From: Boothiomyces macroporosus
Taxonomy: Eukaryota > Chytridiomycota > Chytridiomycetes > Rhizophydiales > Terramycetaceae
Length of the DNA: 20,212 bases
Assembly: GCA_027604185.1 (NCBI GenBank)
Contig: JADGKB010000179.1
Location: 1-20,212 of the forward strand
Reading direction: 5' to 3'
Part shown: positions 1-10,800 of the stretch, piece after piece
How positions within the stretch are numbered: position 1 is the first letter of the stretch
Layout: every line of letters begins with the position of its first letter
Program-made: the position numbers and the translations under genes
Notes under the pieces: generated by a model
Databases searched by the model: none
What the model saw: the letters and a program-made list of their open reading frames with translations, nothing else
Told to the model about the DNA's origin: nothing

Positions 1-49
1 CGACCTCAGCATCTTCAGTGCCGCGCTCTCCCAGCTGAGCTAAAGAAGC
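1..49 (-). tRNA. tRNA-Phe(GAA), truncated by the window edge
   Basis: Positions 1-55 are identical to 7131-7185, where a complete tRNA-Phe gene lies on the minus strand. This copy holds the 5' part of the tRNA: acceptor 5' strand, D arm, the anticodon stem-loop with GAA, and the variable loop. The T arm and acceptor 3' strand would lie left of base 1. Identity continues 6 bases past the tRNA 5' end and then stops, so the copies share the gene but little flank. Confidence 0.85.
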
Positions 50-268
50 AGATGCCTCTCATTTTCAACTGAGAGGTATATACTTTACTTTAAATGTATT
101 CAAAATATACCTTTGGATGCACTCATTCAGTTTTCAACAGAAACGCACTCTATTTTATATTCGTATTTTAAATTAAATTTCAAAATTTCCATATTAATCG
201 ATGATTCATTAGAGATGGGAGATGAAGCAAGAGATAAAGAGCCAAGAAAATCTTTTCAAAGAAAAACA

Positions 269-1435
269 ATGACCCACCTTTGGTTGAGAGCTGAAACTAA
301 GAAGAACGAAGAACGATCCGCATTGACTCCATCTGTAGCCAAAACATTGATGGAAAATGGTGATTCATTACTTACTCAGGATTTAAAATCACTGTTGAAA
401 AGTGTAACCAACGCATTTTCAACATTTCTGAATTTGAAGAGTAAGAGAAATTTAATTCAGGATTGGATGTACAATTGCTGAGTCTGGAAGCTGGAGATCT
501 GCTCCATTGGATGCATATATTATTGGATTGAAGGAATTACCTGAAAATGATGACTCTCCTCTACCCCACACACATATTATGTTTGCTCACTGTTACAAGA
601 ATCAAGAAGGTTGGAAAGATGTTTTGTCTCGGTTCGTTCGTGGAAAAGGTTTACTGTTGGACCTTGAATTCCTAATGTTGAACGGAAGAAGAGTCGCCGC
701 ATATGGTTACTATGCCGGTTTTGCAGGTTCTGCTGTTGCTTTGGATGTATGGGCCCATCAAATATTGAATCCTGGTGAAAGGTATCCTAAAATCAACTCG
801 TATCCAAACGAACCTGCATTAATTGAACACACAAAGGAGTTGCTTCACAAGGCTTGTAATATATATTAATATTAGCTGCTCAAATTGGAAGAACACCAAA
901 GGTAATGGTTATGGGAGCTAAAGGTCGTTGCGGAACTGGTGCTGGTGATTTTGCACGTCGAGTTGGAATTAACAAGTAATTATATTTTGACATTAGAAAG
1001 GACATTATTGAATGGGATATGGAGGAAACCAAGAAAGGCGGTCCATTCTATGAGATTTTAGAAAGCGACATTTTTGTCAACTGCATCTATTTATCGTCAA
1101 AGATCCCACCTTTTTTGACCAAGGAGATGTTGGATCAACCAAAGAAGCTTACTGTCATATCAGATGTCAGCTGTGATGCAACTAATCCAAACAACCCTAT
1201 CCCAGTGTACTTTGGCGCAACTACATTTGATGACCCATTAATCAACATAAAGACCAAGACTCAGGACGTCGATGTGATAGCCATTGATCATTTGCCATCC
1301 CTTCTACCTCGAGAAGCCAGCGACATGTTTGCCAAAGATTTGCTAAACACTTTGCTTCAATTACCAAAAAGACAAGAAAGTGTTGTTTGGAGCGACGCTG
1401 AAAAGTTGTTTAACGAAAAAGTTAAATTATTATAA
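269..1435 (+). CDS. LYS1: Saccharopine dehydrogenase (NAD+, L-lysine-forming)
   Basis: Last step of the fungal alpha-aminoadipate pathway: saccharopine + NAD+ gives lysine + 2-oxoglutarate. The spliced product is 361 aa (yeast Lys1 is 373). It opens with HLWLRAETKK, and IIGLKELPEND and FAHCYKNQ carry the lysine (K75) and histidine (H94) that match the catalytic Lys77 and His96 of yeast Lys1. It continues with GRRVAAYGYYAGFAG, the Rossmann loop VMVMGAKGRCGTGAG, IFVNCIYLS, ATNPNNPIPVY and IDHLPSLLPREAS. Four introns were placed by restoring these blocks: 360-379, 441-460 and 856-875 (20 nt each) and 976-996 (21 nt). Start 269 fits the family's short N-terminus; in-frame ATGs at 215 and 113 would add 18 or 52 residues. 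The C-terminus is KLL, not the peroxisomal SRL of yeast Lys1. LSM6 follows 56 bp downstream on the same strand. Confidence 0.95.
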
Positions 1436-1491
1436 AGTTATTTGACTTAGTAATCACATGATCTGAGAATCATTTTTTTAAAATCAATCTC

Positions 1492-1814
1492 ATGGAAGCC
1501 AAGAAACCCTCAGAATTTTTACAGAACGTAATAGGAAAGGATGTTACAGTTAAACTTAATTCTGGGATCGAATATAAAGGTACCAGATCGCTAATCCAGG
1601 GACAATGACTTGCTTGGATGGATACATGAATATTGCGTTGGAAAACACTGTCGAATACGTTGATGGGGAGCAGAAAAACGAATATGGAGATTGCTTTATT
1701 CGTGGTAATAATGGTAATAGAGTACTAACAGAGTATTATATATCAGCCAATAAAATAGTTTTATTATGGAATTTCTTTGAGGGGAGAATTTCTCAAGCTC
1801 CATACGTTAGCTGA
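1492..1814 (+). CDS. LSM6: U6 snRNA-associated Sm-like protein LSm6
   Basis: Subunit of the LSm1-7 (mRNA decay) and LSm2-8 (U6 snRNP) rings. The spliced product is 94 aa. The Sm1 motif reads EFLQNVIGKDVTVKLNSG, GIEYKG, then TMTCLDGYMNIALE. The Sm2 motif reads NEYGDCFIRGNN and then YYISANK, very close to animal LSm6. Introns are 1580-1599 (20 nt, CTAAT before CCAG) and 1714-1731 (18 nt, ending TACTAACAG). The 18-nt intron is a multiple of 3 without an in-frame stop, so retention would insert six residues (GNRVLT). Removing it restores the usual spacing between RGNN and YIS. The tail after SANK is about 19 residues longer than normal for the family, and its last 22 bp overlap the end of the convergent EMI1-like gene, so the exact 3' end is less certain. 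Confidence 0.9.
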
Positions 1815-2090
1815 GCTTCTTTCTTCTCGTTTCCTTGTTCGATTACTTTCCTCTCTTTCTACAATCGCATTCTACATTAACTATTCGTACATGTGCATCC
1901 TCGTCTGTCATTCGCTTGGTCTTTATACAAAACAAAAACTCGTCAATCACTGATTGGCAGTCTTTGAATTTCCCGTACCTGTAATATTGCTTCATTTGCG
2001 GAATAACAGCTACCATTAAAGCAAATTACTAAGGCATAACTGCACGGAATCAAATGATTTCACTATACTACAGCTTTTCTGTTCTTGCAT
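1793..2090 (-). CDS. EMI1: EMI1-like DUF3128 protein
   Basis: Small twin-cysteine protein of the DUF3128 family; yeast Emi1 is linked to early meiotic gene induction and the family has CHCH-like cysteine spacing. Exon 1 (2090-2030) encodes MQEQKSCSIVKSFDSVQLCL. After a 20-nt intron (2010-2029) it reads QMKQYYRYGKFKDC and DEFLFCIKTK, the family core of C...F...C...YYRYG..+DC....D.F.FC...K. A second intron, 1859-1881 (23 nt, starting GTTAAT), is inferred because removal gives a charged helix RIKERKVIEQGNEKKEAQL ending at 1793, 84 aa in all. Without it the frame ends at 1843 with a cysteine-containing tail, 75 aa. The family call is firm; the C-terminal structure is not. The start is the first ATG upstream of the conserved block. 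Confidence 0.75.
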
Positions 2091-2673
2091 AATTTTCAAA
2101 GAAAAATTTGGAAACCGCAATACACATACTGAGAGATATTTGGTTAAGCTTTTCGTTTCCAGTTTCATGGTTTCTTTGTGAAAGGGAATAGCTGGTGTGA
2201 TATCTTGGTTGATGAGGGAATGGTTGACAGCAGTAAATTACAACAAAGATGAGTTCATTTGTGCTTAGCTAAGGGGTATTATCCAATAGGTGCGCAACAG
2301 TATTCGGCCTGAAGATGTGTTTAAAAGGTACAGTACAAGCGTGGATGATATTGAGCGTTTGGTACAATCCAAACTGTTTCGATATATAGTGTAATATAGG
2401 AGGCTTCACTCCTCATTACATGGGACATGGGACCCATCTAGTAGACGCGGAATGAATATTAAATAAAGAGCAGGGATAGTGACCTTTAAAACTTGCAATA
2501 ATCACTGGAATCCCATGTAAACAGCGACTTGAATATACAATTATGTACTCTGACCGCAATTACTGTAGGCCTACTCAATAAGTATCTTAAAAGAACAAAT
2601 AAATATTCTTCAGCACAGCTGGCTACACCAGGAGCGGCAGACAAGATAGATTCAATGTCTAGTAAGACTTTTA
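2091..2673. other. Intergenic stretch between EMI1-like and UBX5-like genes
   Basis: No recognisable gene. On the + strand 2290-2394 holds a 34-codon open frame whose translation includes EDVFKRYSTSVDDIERLVQS. It looks protein-like, but I could not connect it to an upstream exon with a start codon because in-frame stops flank it. A short tandem repeat of ACATGGG lies near 2418-2431. No tRNA-like fold was found. Confidence 0.4.
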
Positions 2674-4004
2674 TTAAATATAATCAAGAGCAAGAGAAGA
2701 ATTAAGCGCACCTACTTGTTCAATGGTCTGGTCCAGTTTAAGTAAAAGAGAATCTCGCACTAATTTCAAATCAAACGGCTTTTCAGCAACATCGGTAAAG
2801 TTACCTTTGATGAATGCAAATATTTCTTCTACTTTATCGTCCTTGTTAAACTTGCGAACACTTTTTTGGCCATCTATGATTAATAATATATACTTGGAAA
2901 CCGTAGTTGAATGCGAGTTGTTTCATTTGCAGGTCGTACAGTCTCTGGTTGTTGGTTGGGAATAATATTATTGAAAACTAGAATAAGAATTGAATTACTG
3001 GATACTGGATCCGAAGATTCAATTTTGACCTTTTTGGGCTGGCTGGATTCCAACTTTGGTTCTTGCCCCATTGAAGCGGCGATTGCCAGCTCTAATTGCT
3101 CTTCCTCGCTTAACATTACAACGTCTTTTTCCGTAGGTTTATCCTTTGGTTTTGGTTTTTGAATCGACTCAAGGTAGTCGTGCACTATAGTCAACAATTA
3201 CTTTACACTCTATTAAAAATTCAGTAGGAGTGATTGAATAATTCCAATATTTTACTCTTTCCGCTAATTGAGAAAAAACTTACAGGTTAAAGGATCCAAA
3301 AGTGCGATATATGGATAATTGTCAAACGGATAAAAGTTTCGATGCTGCAAACCAGCAGGACTATTACTTCCTAGTTGTAGAAATATGAATTTTTCTTTTA
3401 TGAGCTCCTTTACATTTTGGTTTTTCCACAAATCTCGGTTTAAAGCCTGGCACACGAATTCAGAACTATCATGAATAGTAACAATCAAGCTTTTGTCCGA
3501 CTTTAAAGCTTCTTGACACGCCATTTCAAATGAACCTTTATAAATGAGGTCTACTGGAGGCTGAAATAACTTTGCTAGTCTGTCATTATCTTCCCAAGGA
3601 CTAGGCCCTGAGATTAAAGTGTGAATACCTGTATCAGCTCCTACATCCCCAGTATCGTGCATGCCCTGTTGAAATGGCTCTGGTGTTGATGAATAACTAC
3701 GAGCATGTCTGGCGAACGTGGGATGTTCAAATGGATCAATAGGATTTAGAATCTGACGTGAGGCAGGGATAACTTCTCTAACTTGGTTTCTTGACACAGA
3801 AGTGGAGCTTACAAACTGAACATCATCGTCAACTTCAATCGGATTATGTTGTGCTCCTCTTTCTAACGAGGCGTTTCCCCCTGATTCCAAATACAGCATA
3901 ATCGCTTGCTGAATATCTCCACCTCCAAAAGTCAAATAATTTTCTGCCGTCGCTGGATCACTGCATCCAGTTATATTCATGAATTCCGCGAGATCGTCGT
4001 CCAT
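2674..4004 (-). CDS. UBX5: UBX5/UBXN7-type Cdc48 (p97) cofactor: UBA-UAS-UIM-UBX protein
   Basis: Adaptor linking ubiquitylated substrates to the Cdc48/p97 ATPase. The spliced product is 422 aa. A UBA-like domain covers residues 1-42 (start DDDLAEFMNITGC, then DIQQAIMLYLESGG). A UAS thioredoxin-like domain spans about 125-268, with KEKFIFLQLGSNSP, PYIALLDPLTSERVK and ITPTEFLIELHDYL. A ubiquitin-interacting motif is SEEEQLELAIAASMG (285-299). The C-terminal UBX domain (about 345-422) has TTRIQLRFPNGQKSVRKFN and ends in NSSLALDYI. Introns: 3264-3283 (20 nt), 3185-3206 (22 nt) and 2874-2893 (20 nt), the last inside the UBX domain. Start 4004 gives the canonical acidic UBA N-terminus; an in-frame ATG 33 bp upstream lacks family support. 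Divergent from PRP28. Confidence 0.93.
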
Positions 4005-4517
4005 TTTACTAAAAAATTGAAACAAAGCAAGGGGCAAATTTAGTATACACGATTAAATATATTGCAAGCCGAAATGCTTGCTAATCGCTAAATCACTTAC
4101 TATGGTAAATTATAAACAAGGTTTTGAATAATTTCTCTAGCTATTCGTGGTAATGCAGACTCTAATAGTTATAGTATCATTTTCTATTCAATCCATCCAG
4201 GAACTAGATCAAAAGTGGCGAATATTTTCTTTTTTCTTTCCGTTTTTTTCTAGCATCTCCAACCGAAACTGAAAAAATCACTTTCTAGTAGGAGACTGTA
4301 CCGCTTTGAAATCCTGTATACTTTCTATTCAATGAATACTGTACGTGGAAACGAAGCGAATAATAACGTATCGCAGTCCATTTGAAAGTTGCTACTACAA
4401 CTAACAACTGGAGCTGAAAGTGTGTGCTGTAAGCCTCCACTGTAATACTACATCTCTAACATTCCCACTTTGTAGAAATTTTTTGATTTTTTAAATTATT
4501 CTTTGTGATCTTAAAAC
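4005..4517. promoter_or_regulatory. Divergent intergenic region between UBX5-like and PRP28
   Basis: About 510 bp shared upstream region of two divergently transcribed genes. It contains a strongly pyrimidine-rich run on the + strand at about 4226-4252 (mostly T with interspersed C). No ORF of note, RNA gene or convincing repeat was seen. The promoter role is inferred only from gene orientation. Confidence 0.4.
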
Positions 4518-6471
4518 ATGAGCTCAGTTCCATCACTTCAAGATCTTTTATCCAAAAAAGCGGGGAATGAAGCGGTCCAAAAGCCGGTATTTCTATCAAA
4601 AGCTGAAAGAGCAAAATTAGCATTGGAAAGGAGAAAGAAGGAAGTTGAAGAGAGTAAAAAGCTTGGAAAGCCTCTGTTTTCTCACACAAACAAGGATATG
4701 GTAAAAGATAATTCAGGCAAACGAAAAGCGGATGATCTAGAGTTGGGAGACGAGGAGTTGAAATCAATTAAAAGCAGATATTTGGGAGGAGAAAAACGAG
4801 AACGAGCTCTAAGGAAACCTGGGGATAAAAAGTTTGTGTTTGATTGGGACTCAAAGGAAGACACGTCTAATGATATCAATCCTTTATATCAAAATAAGCA
4901 TTCTGCTCAATTGTTTGGTAGGGGACATTTTGCCGGAATGGATGACTTTGACAAGAAAGACAATGGAAAGAAGAAAGGTTTCGATGATAGGCATTGGAGT
5001 GAAAAGACTTTGGATGAAATGACTCAACGTGATTGGAGAATATTCAAAGAAGATCATTCCATAACTGTCAAAGGTAGTAATATTCCAAACCCTTTGAGAA
5101 GTTGGAAAGAATCAGATATCCCTCTGGATATATTGAAGGCTATCAAGTTCAAAGAGCCTACTGCAATTCAAAGACAAGCAATTCCAATTGGTTTGCAAAG
5201 TAGAGATATGATTGGGTTGGCAGAGACTGGCTCCGGTAAAACTGCTTCGTTTGTCATTCCAATGCTGGCATTCATCAGGCAACTGCCACCGCTGGACCAT
5301 CTGAACTCGCACTTGGGTCCTTATGGGTTAATCCTTGCACCAACAAGGGAACTAGCCCAGCAAATAGAAGCTGAAACAAATAAATTTGCAAAGGAACTTG
5401 GATTTCATGTGGTTTCAATGGTGGGAGGCCACAGTAAAGAATCACAGACTGCAAGAATGTTGAATGGAGCCCATATTATTATAGCCACTCCAGGTAGACT
5501 TCGAGATGTATTGGACAGTCGAATCTTGTCTCTAGCTCAATGCACGTTTTTGGTTTTGGACGAAGCTGATCGGATGGTAGAAGAAGGATTCAAAAATGAC
5601 CTAACGTACATTCTAGATTCCATGCCTGTATCCAATTTGAAGCCTGATACTGATGAAGCTGAAAGTATTGGTTGGTTAAAAGAAAAAATCAAGTCAAAAA
5701 ATCCTTATAGGCAAACCCTATTATTCTCTGCGACTATGCCACCGGAAATTGAAAAGCTGGCAAAAGAGTAACGGAATTCTAACATAGCTATTTAAGAAGA
5801 CCAGTAACTGTAATTGTCGGCCAAGTGGGTCAGGTGGTGGATCGTATTGAGCAACGCGTAGAAATGATTACTGAGGAAGGAATGAAATTAAACAGACTTT
5901 CTAGTATTTTCCGCTCAAAGGAATTTTCTGCCCCTATTATTATATTTGTAAACCACAAGAAAACCTGTGATGTTGTCGGAAGAGCCTTGGAGAAAATTGG
6001 GGTAAAGTATACAACATATCACAGTGGTAAATCTCAAGATCAACGTGAAGCCGCGGTTGCAAATGTTAAATCAGGCGCTAGAGATGTTTTGATTGTATTT
6101 TTATTATTAACATTAGGCTACAGATGTCGGAGCTCGAGGAATGGATATCAAAAATGTGTCGTTGGTTATTAACTTTGACATGGCAAAAAATATTCAAGGT
6201 ATATATATATTAATGTAGATTATACCCAGTAATTTCATTATTAATGTAGTCGTATTGGGAGAACTGGAAGGGCAGGTAAGAATGGTGTGGCAATTACTTT
6301 TCTGGCGAGCTATGATACAGACTTGTACTATGATCTGAAGCAACTACTAAAGGCCTCTCCTATATCCAGCATTCCTCCGGAGCTAGCCCGACACGAGGTA
6401 ATCATTTATAACACTAGGCATCTATGCAGAGACCTTCAGATAAAAAGAAGGAAAGGCCTTTAACCATGTAA
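4518..6471 (+). CDS. PRP28: Pre-mRNA-splicing DEAD-box ATP-dependent RNA helicase Prp28
   Basis: Helicase that helps exchange U1 for U6 at the 5' splice site when the tri-snRNP joins (human DDX23). Spliced 616 aa, near yeast Prp28 (588). A charged N-terminus holds [14 protein letters not shown] and [15 protein letters not shown]. The helicase core has the Q motif (FKEPTAIQ, 211-218), motif I AETGSGKT (235-242), PTRELA (275-280), TPGR (324-327), DEAD (348-351), SAT (404-406) and motif [12 protein letters not shown] (from 550). The Prp28-type insertion DADEAE-like stretch follows the DEAD box, then [20 protein letters not shown]. Introns: 5768-5787 (20), 6095-6116 (22), 6199-6218 (20), 6229-6249 (21) and 6398-6417 (20). 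The third and fourth flank an exon of only 10 nt (6219-6228) that supplies most of DYTH. The frame ends in a short basic tail after IPPELARHE. Confidence 0.96.
6219..6228 (+). other. PRP28: 10-nt microexon of PRP28
   Basis: The ten bases ATTATACCCA lie between a 20-nt intron (6199-6218) and a 21-nt intron (6229-6249). With the flanking G and T they encode D-Y-T-H, joining NIQ to RIGRTGRAG. This is exactly the conserved DYxHRIGR block of DEAD-box helicases, so the exon is required for motif VI. Confidence 0.9.
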
Positions 6472-7106
6472 ACTCAATAAATCATTTATTTCTAAACAGG
6501 AACTGTCCTCTATGAACGCTCGGTCTCATATGTACGTTTTTCTCAATCAAATCCAGAGGACTAAAGTGAGTGCAAGTTTTACGTTTTCAATATTTCATCC
6601 GTAGCATCAATTTTATACAAATCCGGAGAGTTGAACACAAATCCAAACATAGAAATTATTAAACTTGCGAGGGTTTCGAATATGATATCACTAGGTAAGG
6701 GAATTGGGTGCGACACTGATTTCGCAATTTGGAAATCTTTTGTTAATAAATTGTACGTTCAACCACCGAGTATCCGGCATGTACCAGCATTGTAACTCCA
6801 ATCTGTCTGTTAAGTTGAGATTTACAATAGTAAGTAATTTCCCAAGCATTTTTGTGATGCAAAAAACTCAAAAAGTGAGAACGAGAAATGTGGAGGAAAT
6901 ACCACAAAAGTATTATCAGCTCAAGTTTTGAACGATACATTATGTCTGGGATATCCCCAAACCCTAATAAGAAATACTATTGAAATGTTTTGAAAAAAAG
7001 GCTGCATGATCGAGATTGCACAATAATGCGGACGGGAAGTCATTGCTACGTATTTATGAAGCCCTTACAAAACAATACTTCAACTATGAAAGGCAAAAAC
7101 AAAAAA
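6472..7106. other. Intergenic stretch between PRP28 and tRNA-Phe
   Basis: No assigned gene. On the + strand an open frame without a starting ATG runs from about 6564 to 6798 and includes SILYKSGELNTNPN and IEIIKLARVSNMISL, which looks protein-like. A short open frame from ATG 6512 (MNARSHMYVFLNQIQ) lies just upstream in another phase; joining them would need a 39-nt intron, outside the size class seen here. I considered a Mediator Med4-like C-terminus but the match is too weak. Bases 7095-7106 are the T-run downstream of the tRNA gene. Confidence 0.4.
7095..7106 (-). terminator. RNA polymerase III terminator of tRNA-Phe
   Basis: Read on the minus strand, the tRNA's last base is followed at once by T6, then G, then T5. 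This is a standard pol III termination signal. Confidence 0.85.
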
Positions 7107-7179
7107 TGCTCCTTGTGTGGATTGAACACACGACCTCAGCATCTTCAGTGCCGCGCTCTCCCAGCTGAGCTAAAGAAGC
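7107..7179 (-). tRNA. tRNA-Phe(GAA)
   Basis: A 73-nt intronless gene folding as a full cloverleaf. The acceptor pairs GCTTCTT with AAGGAGC (one G-T pair), with discriminator A. The D stem is GCTC/GAGC with loop AGCTGGGA. The anticodon stem is CGGCA/TGCTG with loop CTGAAGA (anticodon GAA). The variable loop is AGGTC, and the T arm is GTGTG-TTCAATC-CACAC. The A box (TAGCTCAGCTGG) and B box (GTTCAATCC) are present. It sits alone between PRP28 and the RING/TPR gene. Confidence 0.97.
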
Positions 7180-7822
7180 AGATGCTCAGCAATTCATAGA
7201 AACCCGAATCAATCTATTTGACAATTTCAGTTGGTTCAAAATGCGTACAGGCGCAAAACTGAGTCTAATTATACAATTCATTTATCAGCAACTATAAATT
7301 TTATAACAATATGATGAACCAATTACCTCCTGCTTTCGCTAGTTATTGGAATCGTTAAATCAATACCATCAATGATGTTGAAAAATATTAGTATACTTCA
7401 TCTCCTAATATTCAGCTTACTTGATTTAAACCCAATTAATACCAAGTTGATTCTTTGAGCTGGCTCATTGGATCAGAAAATTGAGAATACACCATTAGAT
7501 ATTTTCAAAAAATTCGATAACATAGATAAGCAGCCAAAAAGCGATTAGCTGCCCTCCCTAATCTATACGATATTCATTTAAATATTATCTAATTAGAAAA
7601 TGAATCTAAAATTACTCTTCCTCAAAGTACAGGTGAATTTTGACTCAGTCTATGCACTATTATAAAACAATTAATATTATGGCAAAGTTGAACAAAAAGA
7701 CAGGTAGAAAAATGCTGTCTGACCAATTATTTATTTCAACTACTTCAGATATTCTCATGCCATGATTAATAAATACTAATGGGTTAGATCATACTTTTCC
7801 AAACTGAATAGATTTACTATGA
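7180..7822. other. Intergenic stretch between tRNA-Phe and the RING/TPR gene
   Basis: About 640 bp of AT-rich sequence with stops in all frames. I see no gene, structured RNA or notable repeat here. Confidence 0.4.
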
Positions 7823-10800
7823 TTAAACCCAAAATTTGGATTTGAAAAAATTGACCATATCTGAGTCGGTTTCACTCTTTCCACTAACAGAAGCATAGAG
7901 TTTCATTAAAATCTTGTATTCACCAGCAGCATCCAAAGCATCAACGTAATTTGACAAGCTTTTGATTCCAGAAGCTTTCCCCTCCATAATTAAACTGTCC
8001 AACAATTTTGGATGCTTAAATTTCTTGTGTTTTATAAGTAATCTATTAATTTCTGAGTGTAAATAAAGTTCATCCTGATTAACATCTTGTTGGAAAGGGT
8101 AACTGATGTACACCTCTAAAGCTCGCTCTTCATCTTTTAGTTTCATTAGAAGGTTTGCCAATTCAATATAAGCATCGAGAAAGTGAGTATCTAAGTCAAT
8201 GACTTCCTTATAGTATGTAACCGCTTTCTCCAGATAGTTCTGTTGTAATTCAGAGGTGTGCAGGAGTTCTGGGTTATGATGGGCGACTAAATAAGTATGC
8301 ACTTTGGCAAGGCCATATCTTGCTAGAGCCCTTTTTGAACTTGGAATGGAATTATTTTCAGAAATATCTTTTTTCTCCAAGATATTGTCTAACCGTGTAT
8401 TTTCAATAATCTTATCCACTTCCTCAGCTTTCTGTGCAGGTAAATCTTTTGAAGAATTTTTACCAATTACCTTTGAAGAATTTACAACCTTGTCCCCACT
8501 TTTGTTTGAGGATTTAGCTGCATTTTTTGTACCTGCACTTAATTTCAGATTTCCCTTTTCAACTTTAGTACTTTTTGCAACGACAGGTACTTTACTTGAA
8601 CTGCTTACTTTCCCCACAGGAATCTTTTTTCCACTAGATACATCTGAACTTTTTTGCTGTGAGTCTTGTTTGAATTTCGGGTTATTTTGAATGTTGTTCA
8701 CTTTTTTAAATTCCGAAATTCGGTTGTTTAAACTTACCCACCAAGGTTGCGACTTTACATCACTAGGAAGTAATCCATTTTCCAAACCTATTACAGATTG
8801 GAAAGTTTGTTGTGCAAAGTTAAGCATTTGTTGGTCATTTGTTGACTCGTACAATTGCAGTTGGCTGTTCGCTAAGTTCAACAAATTTGTTATGCTTTCA
8901 AATTTATACAACAAGTACAATTGGGATATTTGATACAGAATCTCTGGATTAGAGTCTTTCAATAAATGGCTGGAAATACTAAATAGTGCTGTTTCTAATA
9001 GTGCTTTTACTGGATTTGATTCATTATTTTTTGTAAGATAGAGTAATTCATATGTGTTGGCGAGTGCCTTACATAATGTGGAGCATAAAATATCGAACCT
9101 TTGAGTATTTCTTGAGCAGTTAAAAAGAATGGGTGGTAGGACATAGAGAAGATTTAACATAGTATTTACACCATTAGTTATTTCTCCTTTCAAGGCATAA
9201 CCTTTCGCTAATGCAAAGAAAGTGTCAGTGAAAAGATTATCAAATGCACAAAATTGGATTAGCATTCCAATATTTTGCGGATTTTCTTCGCCTAATCTAT
9301 GAAGTAATATTATTGAATACTTTGACAAGTGATCAATTGCACAATCTAACTTCAATATGTCATTTTGCGATATTTGGTTAATTGATAAAATATATGAAAC
9401 TGCCCAAACAGCAGCTATTTTCGTACAATTGGGAAGAATGCTACTTCCTAATGATGCATATTGGTGTGCCATGATATAATTCTCACATTTCAAGAAGTAA
9501 GTTGCAGTGGCAAGGCTATAGTTATTTTCTACTTACCATCCTTCATAAGAATCCTTGTGATAACTTGAAAGATAATAGCAAGCATCATACAGTAACTCTT
9601 GATATTTCGAATGATTCACCTTCTTGCCTTCATTTGAACTTGCAGCATTACTTGCATCAACTTTTAGTTTCCAGGTAATTAATTCCTGAATTTCACTTGC
9701 CTATAACATATGACTAAATTTACCTCGTTTATTTTACCATCATTTTTGAGACGATGATATTCTGCATCCATAGCTTTTATTTTGGTAGCATTATCTGCTG
9801 ATGGAGGAATTCCCAGTTGAAGCAGTAACCCTGCTACTTCGTCTTGAATGAAACTTTCTTTTGCAAGCGCATTTTCATTATCTACCATAACCTTGTCTAA
9901 ATGTTCAGGAAACATACTTTCAACAAGTTCTAGCTCACGGAGAATCATTTCAAAACTTAACATCAATTTTACACTTGGAGCTTTGCTGGTCAATGAAAAC
10001 TGCTCTACTTCATATGCAATCATAGTTGCTAATACTTCTAATGCCTCAAGTAACAGAGAAATTTTAGGTGGTGTATATTTCTTTCCCTGGTTTGACAAAT
10101 TTGTAGACCATGTATCCTTTAAACTGCGAGTATATTTCTGGAGCAATGACGACAATAGCATTTCTGATTGTTCTACATTGTAGCTATACTTCCTCTTATT
10201 TACTAATGTGGATTCAATTATATTGGGATCCTTCAACTTGATAATTTCTGTTAGAGTGAAATTGCAGTTATAGTTGTGCAAATGGAGTGCACCATTTGGT
10301 ATCGATTTTGAGCATTTTGAACATGTACTATGACATTTAGAACTGTGCTTGGAGCCATCGAGATTCTTCTTGCTATCAAGCCATCCACATTCCGAGCAGA
10401 TCACAGGAAATTGAGAACAGTTCAATTTTAAATGAGCTTTCAAAGATCGCAGAGCGATTGCTGTTTTGCATGCTAACGGACAATTAAATTGAATGGAGAG
10501 AAATTCATTTTCTTTTTCCTTGTTGGAACTCTTTAGTACATCATCCTTAGTAACTGTACCGCAAATCGTACACTTTACTTGCACTTCCTTTTCATTCCAA
10601 TACTCTCTTAATAAAAGCAGATTTGCACAGGGTCGGCAATAAATATGTCCACATGTCAATGATTTACGGGGTTGGAACAGTGGGCAAACACATGCAGAGC
10701 ACATTAAATCTATCCTGGAGATATCTGGTCTGAATGTAAGTTTTTCTGGTCAAGAAAATATTACCTTTTCGAAGTGTTATAGTATAGGTCGCTTCGTTTG

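Noticed and set aside
113..481. Apparent stops and frame changes in LYS1, suggesting a pseudogene
   Set aside because: Each break coincides with a 20-21 nt GT-AG segment whose removal restores conserved Lys1 sequence; the same holds in eight other genes.
8304..8933. Antisense ORFs of 128 and 80 codons opposite the RING/TPR gene
   Set aside because: They are shadows of the Ser/Lys-rich linker and TPR coding sequence on the other strand.
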